NCBI RefSeq assembly: GCF_009730915.1
Contig: NC_052475.1
Span: 31,247,016 to 31,311,015, forward strand
DNA length: 64,000 bases
Source of the DNA: Dioscorea cayenensis subsp. rotundata
Taxonomy: Eukaryota; Streptophyta; Magnoliopsida; Dioscoreales; Dioscoreaceae
Reading direction: 5' to 3'
Below the pieces are notes generated by a model. That model worked only from the letters and a program-made list of their open reading frames with translations. It searched no databases and was not told where the DNA came from. Below are positions 49,301 to 62,522 of this stretch, in pieces. A program made the position numbers and the translations under genes. Positions within the stretch are counted from its first letter, which is position 1. Each line of letters begins with the position of its first letter.

Positions 49301-51892
49301 GCCTTTCTATAGCAGTAAAACCTTTCTCTTCCTCCTCAGGTAATCAATCCTTTCCCCTCTTACGTATTCTAGTATCCAAATAGTCTTCTCTGCCGCACTA
49401 AATTGAAAGTTCAACATTTTAAAGAATTTGCAACTTGTAGGAACAATCAGCCAAGCATTAAGTCTCACTAAATTTTAAACTTATGTCAGCTTAAACACCA
49501 TTGCATCCCAGTTTGCTACCTACTTCATTAAAAACTTTCAAATATTTATTGCACTAAACTGTTAGTTCTTTGGCTTGTTCATAAGATGATTTTAGACTAC
49601 TGTTTCCAACAACCAACAATAAGCTTTTCTTTAAAATACGAACAATAAAAACCCTCTACGTTACTATAAAATAACAATAATGGATAATGACTAAATCTCT
49701 AGAAACACCTAAAATATCTAAATGGCTACACAAGCACACTTAACACATTCTATATTAATGGGAATGCTTCTATAGACTCTCATAATTTGCAGCTGATTTT
49801 TCATAATAACAGACTACCATGCACACTCAAAAATAGGATAAAAGATTAGATTAGCACCACCCGCAAAAAGAAAAAAAATGTAAACTTCTTGTATCAATTA
49901 TAAAACAAACCCATCAGCTATATTCACAATATGGAGAAAGGCTTCCTTTTCTTTGAGGAATTTAATCCATAAAAATATAACGCCATATGAGATCAAGTAC
50001 CTTTCAACCATCCCCTCTGCTTAAATTTTGCCTTCTCATATCCCATCCTGACCTTTTAGTTGATCATAAGTAACTACAATAACTATTAGAAAAGGTTGAG
50101 AACAAATCAACATATAATGGTGTCAACATAACAATGGGTCCAAGTGAACAAAAAACTATCCATTTCATTTTTTTTTTAAATACTCCTCATCTACATGGAC
50201 ATTAATTAATTACTTGTCAAGATTGAATATTCAAAATTAATGCAAACCTTTTATACAGTAGAAGACTGCAAGGCTCAGTAAAAATCAATGAAACAAAGAG
50301 ATGATAATGTTAGTCAGTGTAACAATTTATGCACGTGAAAGACATCGCAAGTAAATAGCAGACCAACAAAAATAATGAGAGAGATAAGAGCTAGGAGGTA
50401 AAAAAAAAAAAATCAAGAAATACATCAAGAATAGGTTTGAACTAGGTTCCAGGTCAGTGCCATACTGTGAGCAAGAGATCCAATGAGGGAAACCTAATCA
50501 CATAAGTCATTCCATTAAATAAGTGCAAGAAACGACCAATCTGCATATCCTACTCATTGCGAAGGAAAACATAGACTTTTTAACAGGGCACCACATAAAT
50601 CATTCTTTTCTTATACATAATTTGTCAAAATGGCAACCTAACTACGAAATGCAATGCAAGTGCTTTCAGTATACAACCCCTCTGTAGGCTTTGTCACAGA
50701 AAGCTTTTTCATATGACAAATACATGCCAAATAGGAAAGCAAGTGACATGTACAATTTAGGGATAGAATAATTTGTTTTAAAGTTGAAGTATCACACAGC
50801 CTCTTGAATGACTGAATATCAAACTTTGAGATACAACACGAAACTTGGCAACTGCAAAATAAGGTTCGCTTAAAAATCTGTACACTGACATATAATCCAG
50901 ATTATACTGAAAATAGACATTTAGGGCCTTGTTAAAAAGAGGGAAAAAAATCGTTGGAAATGCGATTAAAGGCAATTATCAGATTATTTAAAGCCTTCTT
51001 GCTACATAATTCCTAAATTAATAAGTTGGAATCCCCAAATAGATTTTCTAAACCACTAGTAAGCTGTTACACTAAAACACAGCAGCAACATAGGATGTCT
51101 CCTTCCCACTTTGACAAAAGAAAATGTAACAGTACATAAATTCTGGACCTTGTATATTTCTTTTAATTAAGAAGTTTTCTAAAGAACAACTAGGAACACA
51201 AACAAAGTAACACACGCTTACTATATGTCAATTTGATACCTTATGTTAATGACACAGATGCCAAACTGAACTTCTTGCAAACACAGCAAAAAGAGAGAAA
51301 TTAGTCAATCATCATCAAAACTTGAACTTTAAATATCAAAGATTTGCAAGTAAAAATCATCTACCTGGACAATTTCTTGAACTGAAGGACCCAGTGACCA
51401 CACACAAAACCCTCCAATTGCCCATATGCCACTTGAAGAAATACAGAATTAAAAAGAATAAAGCATTGCTTAAGACAAGCAAAAAAGGCTATTTCTTTCA
51501 CGGGTCACCAAAGGCAATCAAAAGTTCAACCCAAGGAAAACCATACATTGTAAAGAGGCCTTGTAATAGACACAAGCATAAAAATCAACATCAAAAAACC
51601 AACCAAATTAGGAAACTGCAAAAACAGCCATGAAAAACTATTATGCTAAGATGTCACCTACATGCACAAGTTCCAACATTCAAATGTCATCCAGTACAAA
51701 AAGTCACAAAGAGGAACATAAAAACCAAACAAGCACTGAAAACAGAAAGAATGGCACTCAGAAGGCCTAACCTTTCATACAAGTGGCTACAACAGATCCT
51801 CGAAAGCATCATCAGCAGGAGATGATCCACAGGCAGCAAGTCAACAAAGATGGGAAAAAAGAGGGAGCTGATCACCATCAAGCTTGGCCCAC
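46344..51892. other. Long spacer / 3' region of the CFIm68-like gene
   Basis: About 5.5 kb between the Dof stop and the CFIm68-like stop. On the minus strand a good donor (GAAAG followed by GTTAGG, about 51772) lies about 120 bases past the CFIm68-like stop, so a spliced long 3' UTR is possible. No conserved coding sequence was recognised; small frames here look random. It contains a tandem duplication at 47736-47852. Confidence 0.5.
47736..47852. repeat. 58-bp tandem duplication
   Basis: Two copies starting ACTTCACAAT at 47736 and 47794, each with AGAATTAGCCTTAAAAAA and CATATAACTAACT. Confidence 0.85.
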
Positions 51893-53650
51893 TTATTCAG
51901 GGGATAGCCGACGCCTCTTTGAATGCTCAACCTCCCGAGACTTACTCCGCCTAGACGACCGCCCTCTCTCCCAATCATCATCGCGCTCCAATTCACGATC
52001 CCTGTGTCTATGGTGATCTCCATGCCTATCTCTGTCATCTCGATACCTATCACGCTCCCTGTCCCTCTCTCTTTCCCTCTCCCTATCTCTGTCCCTCTCC
52101 CTCTCCCTGTCCCTTTCTCTCTCCCTGTCTCTCTCCCTCTCCCAGTCTCTATCCCTCTCTCGACCCATTTCCCTTTCATCCCTATGCCTTCTCTCCGGGA
52201 CATCATGCCCCGACCCCAAATCCTTCTCCCTCTCATGCCTCCTCTCAGGAGCACTTCCTGACCAATCTCGTTCTGCTGCACGGTCCTTGCCATGGCTCGC
52301 CTCACCATACTGCTGGTCTGAAGCAGCATCCTCCCCATAACTTGACTGCTCCTCCGCTCCCCACCCGCCCATATTGGGGTCTGACCACATTCCAACTCCC
52401 GCCGGCATTCCTCTACCAAAGAAAGCAGGGTTCACATGCGGAGCCACAACAGGTGGGAAAGAAGGTAACATCCCAGGGAATGGCGCGCCCACTGGTCCTG
52501 GAAAACCACCATACCCACCAGCCATCCTGCCCATGGCTGCACCATACCCAGTAGGATCAAACATTGCTCCTGGGTGCATAACCGGAGGTGGTGGTGCCAC
52601 CATACCACCATTCCCCATAATTCCCCGGCCTCCAACAGGCCCCATTCGGTTCCTCATATTTCCCATTGGTCCACGGTTGCCCATCCCACCACCTCTCCCC
52701 CAATTCCCACCACCACCACCTCTTCCAAAGTTCCCACCCATCTGCCCACCACCGCCGCCGCCACCACTGCCACCACCACCACCAGTCCCCCGACCCTTCT
52801 GGGTGTTTGCAGGCTGCTGTGACTGAGCCATCGGCTGGGTCCTGTTTAGCTGAGCCTCCCCAAGCCTCCGAACTCCATAAGGCGAAGCGAACGCCACGAC
52901 ACAAGGCCGACCATTGAACATATGCCCATGCATCCCTTCTTTGCACGCTGCCGCTGCCATCGGATCAAAGAAGTCCACTTGTGCGTAACCCTTCGACTTA
53001 CCACTCGCTTTTTCATCATAGAATCTCACCTCCTTCACTTGCCCGTACTTAGCGAGCTCCGCCTCAAGCTCCGCATCCGTTGTCCACCAGTGAAGATCAC
53101 CCACAAACAAGGTCGTCCCTCCTCCACCACCGCCACCAGCTCCATTCGTGTTCCCCACCGGCCCTTGCCTTTGAAACCCGTCATTTCCAACGTTTACCTG
53201 AAACCCACCTCCCGCAGCGCCGCCTAAGGCGACGTTTCCAGCGAACCCCTGGATTTCACCGGGTCTGACAAGATTGACGGCAAGATCTGGGCGGACTGCC
53301 GTAGGAGGCGGTGGAGGACGGACCTGCTCAACAGGGAAGCCCCCAGATCGTTCGATAGCCTTGGATTCCGCTACGATGCCGGGGATTTGAACCTTCTCCT
53401 GGGGCTCGTTCACCGGAGGGGGAGGAAGAGATGGAGGCGGCTCGGTGCGCTTATGGTCCTCGGGCACCGGAGGGCGGTGGGTCTGGTGAAAGCCCTCGCC
53501 GACGTTGACATCGTTGTAGAGGTCATCATAATCGTCGTCCTCGCCGTAATACTGTTCCTCATCCTGTACGGCCGAAATCGCCTCACTCCGATGGAACCCT
53601 CCACCGCCGCCGCCGCCACTACCGCCGCCGCTGCCGCCGCCGTGATCCAT
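51893..53650 (-). CDS. CFIm68/CPSF6-like RRM protein (pre-mRNA 3'-end processing)
   Basis: RNA-binding protein resembling the large subunit of cleavage factor Im, which with CFIm25 guides poly(A)-site choice in the nucleus. One exon, 585 residues, starting [10 protein letters not shown]. Order: Gly-rich start, acidic [20 protein letters not shown] (about 37-56, typical of the family), Pro-rich linker, then one RRM at about 179-257 with RNP2 LFVGDL and RNP1 [10 protein letters not shown] and the WWTTDAELE helix. A Gly/Met/Pro-rich middle follows. The C-terminus (about 450-585) is a long Arg-Asp/Arg-Glu alternating domain ending [16 protein letters not shown], as in CPSF6/CPSF7-like proteins. 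The codon repeats there make long antisense frames that are not genes. Function is by family; plant members are less studied. Confidence 0.93.
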   Translation of the reverse strand: MDHGGGSGGGSGGGGGGGFHRSEAISAVQDEEQYYGEDDDYDDLYNDVNVGEGFHQTHRPPVPEDHKRTEPPPSLPPPPVNEPQEKVQIPGIVAESKAIERSGGFPVEQVRPPPPPTAVRPDLAVNLVRPGEIQGFAGNVALGGAAGGGFQVNVGNDGFQRQGPVGNTNGAGGGGGGGTTLFVGDLHWWTTDAELEAELAKYGQVKEVRFYDEKASGKSKGYAQVDFFDPMAAAACKEGMHGHMFNGRPCVVAFASPYGVRRLGEAQLNRTQPMAQSQQPANTQKGRGTGGGGGSGGGGGGGQMGGNFGRGGGGGNWGRGGGMGNRGPMGNMRNRMGPVGGRGIMGNGGMVAPPPPVMHPGAMFDPTGYGAAMGRMAGGYGGFPGPVGAPFPGMLPSFPPVVAPHVNPAFFGRGMPAGVGMWSDPNMGGWGAEEQSSYGEDAASDQQYGEASHGKDRAAERDWSGSAPERRHEREKDLGSGHDVPERRHRDEREMGRERDRDWERERDRERERDRERERDRDRERERERDRERDRYRDDRDRHGDHHRHRDRELERDDDWERGRSSRRSKSREVEHSKRRRLSPE

Positions 53651-53668
53651 AGTTTTCTCTAGCTAAGC

Positions 53669-53676
53669 TAGGGTTT
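53669..53676 (-). promoter_or_regulatory. Telobox in CFIm68-like leader
   Basis: TAGGGTTT on the plus strand (AAACCCTA on the coding strand), about 20 bases upstream of the ATG. Confidence 0.4.
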
Positions 53677-55081
53677 GCAATGTATAAAACCCCCCGTTTT
53701 GATCCGTTCGAGCATTCTTGCAAGAAAGCCAATTTGTTTTTCTTTAAAAAAAAATATTTGCTTTTTTTTTCTTTTTTTTCCCAGGTATTTATAGCTGTTT
53801 ATTTTGCAACTCGAGAACTTTTTACTTAAGGTGGTCTATCACTTAAAATCAATCTCTGCCGTTTATTTATACTAGAGATGGTTACTGGTTAGTGGAGTTA
53901 ATGTGCTAATTATGTTAGTTAAAAAGAAGGTGCGGTTTAGAAGATCCGAGAATCGAATGGATAAGGGTGTAGTATGATTCTAGCCGTTAGATTTGATGTT
54001 TAGTAATATCTGATGATGCAAAATGAACCGTTGATATAACTGATAATCAGTGGGACCCTGATAAGATTTATTGTTGGAAATGTATTAATTAATGCTAATC
54101 TTAATTCAGCAAGATTTGATTTTGTTTTTCTTTTGGGTTTCGTTGGATAACCCGGTTCTTCATGCCAAACTAAGGGGGTGTTCATTTCACTATAAGTGAG
54201 AGAGTCAGGAAGTGAGAGAAGTGCCCTAATACATGCATCATTGGAAGGTGTAGGGATTTTACTCTGTTACCCTTGTTATAATTTTGTTTAAATAATTATT
54301 ATTCAATGTTTTAAATGAATAATGTGTTGACTAAGTGGAAGAAGAGATTTAATTAAGTCATCAAAAACAAATGATTTGGAATTTATTATTATTATTTTTA
54401 TATATAAAAGAACACCCGCTAAAATTTTTATAGAGTTTTCAATAACTCCAACCCCACTTAATTTAAAAAAATAAAATCTAAACAAGGTTTGCTTTTTTAT
54501 ACAATATTTATGTGTGTATGTACAAGCCTAAATAATAATAATTTATATAATTACGTATCAAAAGCACTTAGATTTATATTTTGTCTAAATTGTAAGATTG
54601 AATTTATTAAAATTAAATTTCCAAATAATAAAAATTTCATGTAATTTTCTATCAAAAAATACTTGGACTTACATTTGGATAAATTACATAGCTGAGTTTA
54701 TTAAAATTGCACGTCTACACAAGACTATTTTCATGCAATCTCATATGAAACGCATATATTGTAAAATTAAATTTATTAAGATTCTAATCCTGCCCCTCAA
54801 AGGGGAAAAAGATTACTTTTATATTATTTTTATAATAAATTTATCAAATTTCAATAATAAAACCAAATATAGTTAATGGTTGCTTTCTTTATTGGTTTTC
54901 TAATTATTTTCATCCGCATCATTTTAAAACTTAAACCCAAGTGAATTCAGAATGTGGATTCACATTGTTCATTGAAAAGAATTTTTTTGTTATAATCCAT
55001 GTTAACATAATTATATCAGTAAAAATTACTAAAATATGACTATTGTGCAGATCAATTTTAATTACACTAGTAGCTTAAAAA
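53677..55081. other. AT-rich spacer up to the gap
   Basis: Promoter side of the CFIm68-like gene, then AT-rich DNA. No gene. It contains diverged tandem copies at about 54557-54800. Confidence 0.6.
54557..54800. repeat. Diverged tandem repeat, about 94-bp period
   Basis: ATCAAAA-x-ACTT starts at 54557 and 54651, followed in each by TTATTAAAATT blocks; a third, weaker copy near 54745 has TCATATGAAAC and AAATTAAATTTATTAAGA. Confidence 0.45.
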
Positions 55082-56081
55082 NNNNNNNNNNNNNNNNNNN
55101 NNNNNNNNNNNNNNNNNNNNNNNNNNNNNNNNNNNNNNNNNNNNNNNNNNNNNNNNNNNNNNNNNNNNNNNNNNNNNNNNNNNNNNNNNNNNNNNNNNNN
55201 NNNNNNNNNNNNNNNNNNNNNNNNNNNNNNNNNNNNNNNNNNNNNNNNNNNNNNNNNNNNNNNNNNNNNNNNNNNNNNNNNNNNNNNNNNNNNNNNNNNN
55301 NNNNNNNNNNNNNNNNNNNNNNNNNNNNNNNNNNNNNNNNNNNNNNNNNNNNNNNNNNNNNNNNNNNNNNNNNNNNNNNNNNNNNNNNNNNNNNNNNNNN
55401 NNNNNNNNNNNNNNNNNNNNNNNNNNNNNNNNNNNNNNNNNNNNNNNNNNNNNNNNNNNNNNNNNNNNNNNNNNNNNNNNNNNNNNNNNNNNNNNNNNNN
55501 NNNNNNNNNNNNNNNNNNNNNNNNNNNNNNNNNNNNNNNNNNNNNNNNNNNNNNNNNNNNNNNNNNNNNNNNNNNNNNNNNNNNNNNNNNNNNNNNNNNN
55601 NNNNNNNNNNNNNNNNNNNNNNNNNNNNNNNNNNNNNNNNNNNNNNNNNNNNNNNNNNNNNNNNNNNNNNNNNNNNNNNNNNNNNNNNNNNNNNNNNNNN
55701 NNNNNNNNNNNNNNNNNNNNNNNNNNNNNNNNNNNNNNNNNNNNNNNNNNNNNNNNNNNNNNNNNNNNNNNNNNNNNNNNNNNNNNNNNNNNNNNNNNNN
55801 NNNNNNNNNNNNNNNNNNNNNNNNNNNNNNNNNNNNNNNNNNNNNNNNNNNNNNNNNNNNNNNNNNNNNNNNNNNNNNNNNNNNNNNNNNNNNNNNNNNN
55901 NNNNNNNNNNNNNNNNNNNNNNNNNNNNNNNNNNNNNNNNNNNNNNNNNNNNNNNNNNNNNNNNNNNNNNNNNNNNNNNNNNNNNNNNNNNNNNNNNNNN
56001 NNNNNNNNNNNNNNNNNNNNNNNNNNNNNNNNNNNNNNNNNNNNNNNNNNNNNNNNNNNNNNNNNNNNNNNNNNNNNNNNN
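55082..56081. other. Assembly gap of exactly 1000 N
   Basis: A round-number run of N, so the true distance is unknown. It cuts the pol region of the retrotransposon on its right. Frames that translate across it are meaningless. Confidence 0.99.
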
Positions 56082-56466
56082 CCCTACCATCCAAGGAATT
56101 TTTCCAGACAATACCCCAAACGCACATTTCATAGGGTTCATCTTCAAGTTATATTTCCTAATACGATCGAACACTCGCTCTTAAGTCATTAAGGTGTTGA
56201 TCTTTGATTGTGTCTTCACCACCAAATCATCTACATAGCACTCTCACGACTTGGTGAATCAAATCATCAAAAATCTTCGCCATAGCTCTTGATATGTCGC
56301 TCCCAGCATTCTTTTTGAGTCCAAATGGCATAACTTTATAGCAGAGATGCCTATTGGTGTCCTGAACGTAAAGATGCTTTTCATCCTCCGGGTCCATCTT
56401 AATTTGCTTGTACCCAGAGAAACCATCCATGAAAGAAAAACATCTCATAAGAGGAAGTGTTATCAA
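56082..56466 (-). pseudogene. Ty3/gypsy reverse transcriptase fragment
   Basis: Shows FMDGFSGYKQIKMDPEDEKH, then YKVMPFGLKKNAG and AKIFDDLIHQ; after a frame change, FDRIRKYNLKMNPMKCAFGV follows up to the gap. The YVDD catalytic motif should fall just after IHQ but is not readable intact (IHQVVRVLCR, frameshifted). Clearly RT, clearly broken. Confidence 0.88.
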
Positions 56467-57719
56467 TCATGATTTCCATAATGGTAGTGGAAAATCATCT
56501 TTTGGGACATGCTTTTGTTTAAGTCCCTCAAGTCCACACATATTCTCGATTTGCCCATTCTTCTTCTTGACGTGCACTATGCTCGGGTAATCCAATTAGG
56601 GTACTTTTTCCTCCCTTATGAAACCAGCATTTTCGATTAGTTTCTTGGTTTCTTCAATGACGCCTCCTCCAGATCAAACTTCATCTTCCTTGGTGCTTGT
56701 TTTACTGGTGGAAAACTTGGGTCGATGGCGAGCTTATGCACTGCTACTCCTGTGTCAAGTCCTGGCATCTCCTTATAACTCCATGCAAAAATACTCAATA
56801 TACTCCACAAGAATGTTTTGAATGGCTTCTTTCTCTCTTGAGCTAGTTGTGCACTTTAGAAAAGTGGGTTTAGGATCGTCCTCACTTCCCAAGTTGATTT
56901 CTACCAACTCATCAATTGTAGCTTGACCTCCATCTTCAAGTTCGGGGTGCATCCTTCAATTTTATATCTTTCATGAGGTGGTCATCTCGATACTTCTTCA
57001 CCGGATCTTCATCTCCCTGCACCCGACCCTTCAATAGTCGACACCATGCGACATTCACATATTTGCTCATCTTGAAACCCAAGACCCTCTCTGCTCAAGC
57101 CTTGGCCTTGCATAGCAATCTTGAAAGGATGCCAAAGCTTCTCAAATAGAATATGCCCTGCCTCTTGAATGCTTCAAACTAACCCTCACTTTTGCTTTTA
57201 TCAACTTTCTTAGCTTAGGAGGATAGTAGTTTGAATCCTCAAAGGCCAAGGTTCTTCATCTTCCATCGGCTTGTTCATCAAAGATATCTTCATCATCGAT
57301 TTATTGGGATCTAGACTTATAGAAGAGAATCCTCTCTCCTCTTGATGGCGTAGAAGGCACATAGAAAGGTAATGAGCCGCTTCACCGAAGTTAACATGCA
57401 AACTCATCCAGAGCTTTTGTAAAGGCCTTCCCAGATTCTTTGTAACATACGCAGAGCTTTCAACCGAACTTCATCATCATCATCTTCTGCTTTTTAATTG
57501 GTAGAAATGAAAGTTCTTCTCCGTCGTAACCATCACTTCCAAAAATATCGGCCCTCTTGTGACGACATAGCAGTTGAGTGAGCGATTTGTATGTCTTCAT
57601 GATCTTTTTCTTCTTCGGAAGACTCTGCGTCACTTCCAAAGTGCGGTTTCAAAGGCAGAAATGAAACCTTCTTCCGAGTGAGCTTGGTAGTTTTTAGTAA
57701 CTTTCATAAGAGCGTCATC

Positions 57720-58139
57720 TTTGGTCGAGAAAGCTTTGCCCCCTTTTGGGTGTATCCACAAAAATACCTTGCATCCTCATAGTTGATTTCATGCACACCA
57801 AACGGTTGAATCTCACCCATCTATGCGGTATACATCATCATCCTTCATGTACTTCAAACATTGGTGCAAAGTGGAAGGAACCACATAATTTTCATGTAGC
57901 CATGGTCTTCCCAACAATGCTCTATAGGAAGCATCCGTGTTGATAACATGAAACTTCACATCCGACGCCGCCTTCCCAATCTTTAAAAAGGGAGAGTAAT
58001 TGACCCAAGGGCTTTTTGACTATGCTCGGTTAAAGCCTTGGACAACAATCTTTTCACTCGATAGATGATATGTCTCCAACGCCAAGGCATGCAAAGTCTT
58101 TAGTGTCATCGACTTTACTCGATGAGCCCGGATCAATGA
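57720..58139 (-). pseudogene. Retroviral-type aspartic protease fragment
   Basis: LIDPGSSSKV near 58135-58110 is a degenerate active-site triad (DTGS in working enzymes). Further on, [18 protein letters not shown] near 57930 is the family's conserved LLGRPWLH block. Several frame changes lie between them. Confidence 0.75.
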
Positions 58140-59949
58140 GGATTCGTTGACCCTTGTCCCATCACAAGACCCAAGAATATATAAGGGCCTATTGTGCTCC
58201 TTTTGTCCCCAACAACAAGTCCTTCTCTCGAGAAATTAATCACCGGAGAACCAAAATGCGAGAGAGCTTCCGCTATACGAGTTTCAAAGAAATAAGCTTG
58301 ATACTCTTCCTGGTTTTGCAAGACATGGATCAATGTGTCTCTCGAGCTCCCTCGTGACATCATCAACGATCAAAAACACTTAGTTGAGCTGGAATCTTCT
58401 TCAAGTGGGCGTAATATTGTAATCTTGTGTCTTCAAGTAGAAGTCTTCCGTGGTTGCACAATATCTTCATTAACATCAATCACTTTCTTTCCCTTTATCT
58501 TTAGTGCCACGTGCTTGCTCGAGAAGCCTTCAGACGTTGTTAATCATCTCGAGGCTCCTCCTCCCTCATCTTGGTGGATGCACCCATTATCATGCCTTCC
58601 TTTGATTGTCAAGGCATAGCATGTACCGACATCTCAAAAATACTCCCTCGTAGGCTTACGACAGACCGACTTTGAGTACTTTTATGTAACCAGCTCTTGA
58701 AACCATTGCAATCTTCCAATGTATGCCCTATCAAATGATGAAAAAGGACAATACTTAGGATGATTTTTTTAATGTTTATAGTAACATCCCTTTTTCTCCT
58801 TTAGAAGCAATAACCCTTCCTCCACCATTTTCTGAAATAATTTCTTGAATTTTATCTCTTCTTATGGAGAAGCTCCCATCACTTACACTGTTTAGAAGAT
58901 GAGGTGCTCTTTCCTTCCTCCATGTCAACTCTTCGATCTTCACTATGGTGAAGATGTGTCTCCTCTTGACAAAAAAAGAAAGATTCACAGTGTTCCATGA
59001 TCCCGCACTCATTCCAAGGGGCATCACCATCCGGAATATGTGGCTTTCGATGAGTGAGGTCATATGCCACCTCTTTGATAAAAGGATGGAATCTCTTCAT
59101 ATGGCATCACCTTTCAAGTATTTTATACTTAGGTGCTCTTCTTGATTTCTCCTTTGATAATGCTCGGGTTTGCTTTGATAAGATTGTGTTGAAGCTTCCT
59201 CGCAACCTCGCGATTCGCCATTCGAACCCTTTCCTTAAAAGCTTGTTTCTTTTTCTGCTTTTTACTCACATATGGTCTCCCATGTCTATCATATAACTCG
59301 CCAGTACGTAATCATCCTCATCCTGGATAGTGGAGCTCAAGTTCATCTTCATTATCAACATCATCCCATGCTTCTTCTTCAGATATGGTAATAACTCGAC
59401 AAGTCTCAACCATGGGCTCTTCATCTTGAGACTCGCCCAAGTCTCGAGAGTAGCTCCCTTGACCTCATCAGAAAAATAATCACCCAATGTAATTAGGGCT
59501 CTCTCCTTTTGTCGATAATCTTCCAAGGAGTCAATATATTCCTCAATAATTGACTTCTTTGTAATGGAATTCAAAGCAGGCTTCACTTGCTTCCCGCTTC
59601 TTTTTCTTGTTCTTGATCTTTTTATTTTTTTCTTGGATTTTTTTGTTTGGGCTTCTCATTGGGTTCTCGAGCCTCCGCCACTTGATACCGTGGAGCCTCC
59701 CAACTTCTTCAACATTTTTTTCTTGACTTCTTTGAGATGAAAAATTTCCCATAAGCCTTCCTGAACTCCAAGAGGAGCAGTGCTCCTTGGGAACTTGAGA
59801 TCCTCCCTCACCTTGCATGCCTTTTTGATATGCCCCCCGGATCTTGCCCCCCACAAAGTTTCTTCTTGTAGTGCAATTGACACATAGTTGGTATGTTCTG
59901 TTGGTTGGTCGAGCAACACATTTTTAGATAAAGTAATCTTCCCTTCTTG

Positions 59950-61130
59950 ATACTGCCGCTCAATCCAATCTTTTAAATACATAGCAGCTCTCAATTGAAT
60001 GACCCAATATTCTATGGTATGGATGTAAATTTGGGTGATCCTTCTTGTCTCGCTTCTTCCGGTCGCTTGCTCTCCGCAACTCGCAAAACCCACCTTCAAT
60101 GCATCTTTTGAATATCTTCATCACTTTGTCTCTTCTAAAGGAATACTTTTTGCTCATCCTCTCTGAAGAGAACTTATAGGCTTGGGTGGTTCACTTCCAC
60201 CCCAAGTGATGGTGGTTTTGGCTTATCATAATTTGTCGATGTAGTGCTCTCCTTTACCTTATCACTGCAAAGGCCACATGCTTAACACCTTCCCTGGCTT
60301 TCTTGGCTTTTTCTTTTGTCTACTTTGGTAGGGTTGCATCATGGATACTACCCTTGGACTAGTTCTTCCAATTTTTGACTTGAGATATTAAGTCTTGAAG
60401 GTATGAATATCGGATGAGCTCAAGAAATGGAGCCATCCAATTATCAATATTCCCCACCAATAGCCCCCACCGCTAGCATCCGATCAAGTGGTCGCTCACA
60501 CTTGATGCTCAAGTTGCGCCCATCTCATCACATAATCTATGACTTTCTCATCCTTGTTCTGCCTTGTGTTAGCCAAATCAGCTATAGTGATTTTATCAGT
60601 AACTCCACCAAACCGGACCCTAAAAGAGTCCTTCATCTGTTGCCATGTCTGAATGGATCCAGTTGTAGGTTTGCATACCATTCAAAAAGCCACACCCGCT
60701 TAAACTAGCGGCAAATTGTCTTAACAACAAAGATGGGTTGTTACTTGTGTCCCCACATGCTGTTATGAAATGAGCTAAATGTTGATCAGGGTTCCCTAAG
60801 CCGTTAAACTGCTTGAACTTGGGAACATTGTATCCCTTAGGATAAGCCACTTGATCATGAAAGCTTGAGTAGGGCTTGTCACCATCACTTTTCAGCAGTA
60901 GCACCCTTTGGCTTGCTTTTTAATTATGCAAAGAACTATCTTTTTGTACTTCTTCTCGAGACATCATCTGGCTCGCACTCGCCGATGTTCCACTTTTGCT
61001 CATGCAACCCAAGAACTTCTTCTTCATCATCTTCTTCCTCTCGGATAACTTGCACGGATGGTGCTTGCCTATGAACCCTTGAATTATCATGGAGCATATT
61101 CTGGACTTGATCACTCAAACGAGAGATCAC
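59950..61130 (-). pseudogene. Retrotransposon gag fragment
   Basis: Includes the coiled MISRLSDQVQNML segment, the capsid-like block YNVPKFKQFNGLGNPDQHLAHF and, after a frame change, IQTWQQMKDSFRVRFGGVTD and RQNKDEKVIDYVMRW, standard for plant retrotransposon gag. A nucleocapsid-like HPNLHPYHRILGHSIESC with Cys/His spacing lies near 60040-59990. Stops and frameshifts separate the parts. Confidence 0.85.
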
Positions 61131-62494
61131 ACCGCTAAAGACGCAACAGTCCCCGCATCATAGATATGTGATCTTTCTCTCGCTGATCCAATTGCTTTTT
61201 TTAATCTTGCAAACATTGATCTTTGTTTGATGTAAAAAAATAAGGTTGTCATCTTCTTCCTCACTTGAATCATTATTCCTCCTAGGAGGAGTTTCAAACC
61301 CAGCTGCTTGGGCAAAAGATTTTGCCCTTTCTTGTGCCCTTTCTTGTAATACTTGATCAAAATCATCTTGTTGCATGCCACTTGTACCAACCGTTGTCTT
61401 CTTTCTCACCCCTAGTGAAGGGACGCCTCGGTTCGTGTGGGTGTTCGCACCCTTCAAGAATCACACGTACAGCATGTGTACTTCTAGATCCTCCATTTCT
61501 TCATCCGGGTTTCCTTATCCACTCGGAACCTTGAACGATGAGCAGAGGGTATGGTCCTCTTGTAAGCTTGCTTTCTTTCGGTATGGCAAGCCCATCAAAT
61601 ACGTAAGCTTCTCGATTTTGAAAGTAAGTTCTTTTTCCTTAGATAGAACTCTCTCGGTGTCATCCTTTCAGCTTAGTAGCTTCCCTCAGAGGAGGTGTAG
61701 TTATCATAAACTTTTCTTGGAAAAAAGTGTTCTTGGAATCTGTAGGACCTTGGTGGCCCTCGCCCCCCTTTCATCATGCTACTTTGTGAAGACCGAAAGC
61801 TCACCAGCCATGGAGTTCTCCTTCACCATTCTCGCCGGTGTGAAAGAGTTGGTAAATGAATTTGAAGAGCCATTCCCCGAGCCTTGAATGAGACAAAACT
61901 CGCCTTCTCTTGAGGGTGAGGGTGTCTTCCTCTTGGCCACCTTTGTGCGCTCCCCATCATAAAGGATCTTGTTGAGGTAACCTTGGGCTTCTTGAAGATA
62001 CCACTCTTTTTCTCCTTCACCGTGATTGTGAATGAAGGTTCTTCTTCGTCCTCTCCTCCCTTAATGCTCAGCTGAATTTCTTTCGAAGGTGAGTCGGTCA
62101 AAAACAGATGCTTTAGCAAAGAATCGGCATCCTCTTTCGACCTCAAAGCAGTGGTATAACATTCGACCGTCGTCTCCCTTTGATGGCAAGCGTGGACTTG
62201 AACCCTCGCCAGTGATAACGGTGGGCTTGGCACGGTTGACATATTCTCAAATGAGCCCCAAATTTGATCTCGACTCCAGACTATGCCACAGGTACACTGT
62301 AGCATAGGGAAGCTTCACTCTGAGTGCCTTCACCAAGGAAAAATGGTGCATGATGCAACGTGCATTGTTGGTGTTGTTTGTTGGTGCCATTGCAAAAACC
62401 TCACAAAGGAAAGCATCATGCTAACAACAATGGTGATTTTTATCTACTTTTTTTACTTTTCTCATTCACACTTTGTTTCAAAGATGGGAGGAGA

Positions 62495-62522
62495 AGTTAG
62501 TCCCCACCGGGCGTGCCAGACT
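62495..62522 (-). other. Putative primer-binding site / leader junction
   Basis: On the minus strand TCTGGCACGCCCGGTGGGGA marks a sequence often found directly after the 5' LTR of plant gypsy elements. It suggests that the LTR lies to its right. The tRNA used is not assigned. Confidence 0.45.

Noticed and set aside
51841..53662. Several antisense and off-frame ORFs (Met/Arg-rich, Pro-rich, Trp-rich) over the CFIm68-like gene
   Set aside because: They are shadows of Gly, Pro and Arg-Asp/Glu codon repeats in the real frame.
55036..56184. Three very long frames of 350-382 residues on both strands
   Set aside because: They consist almost entirely of translated N; there is no coding evidence.
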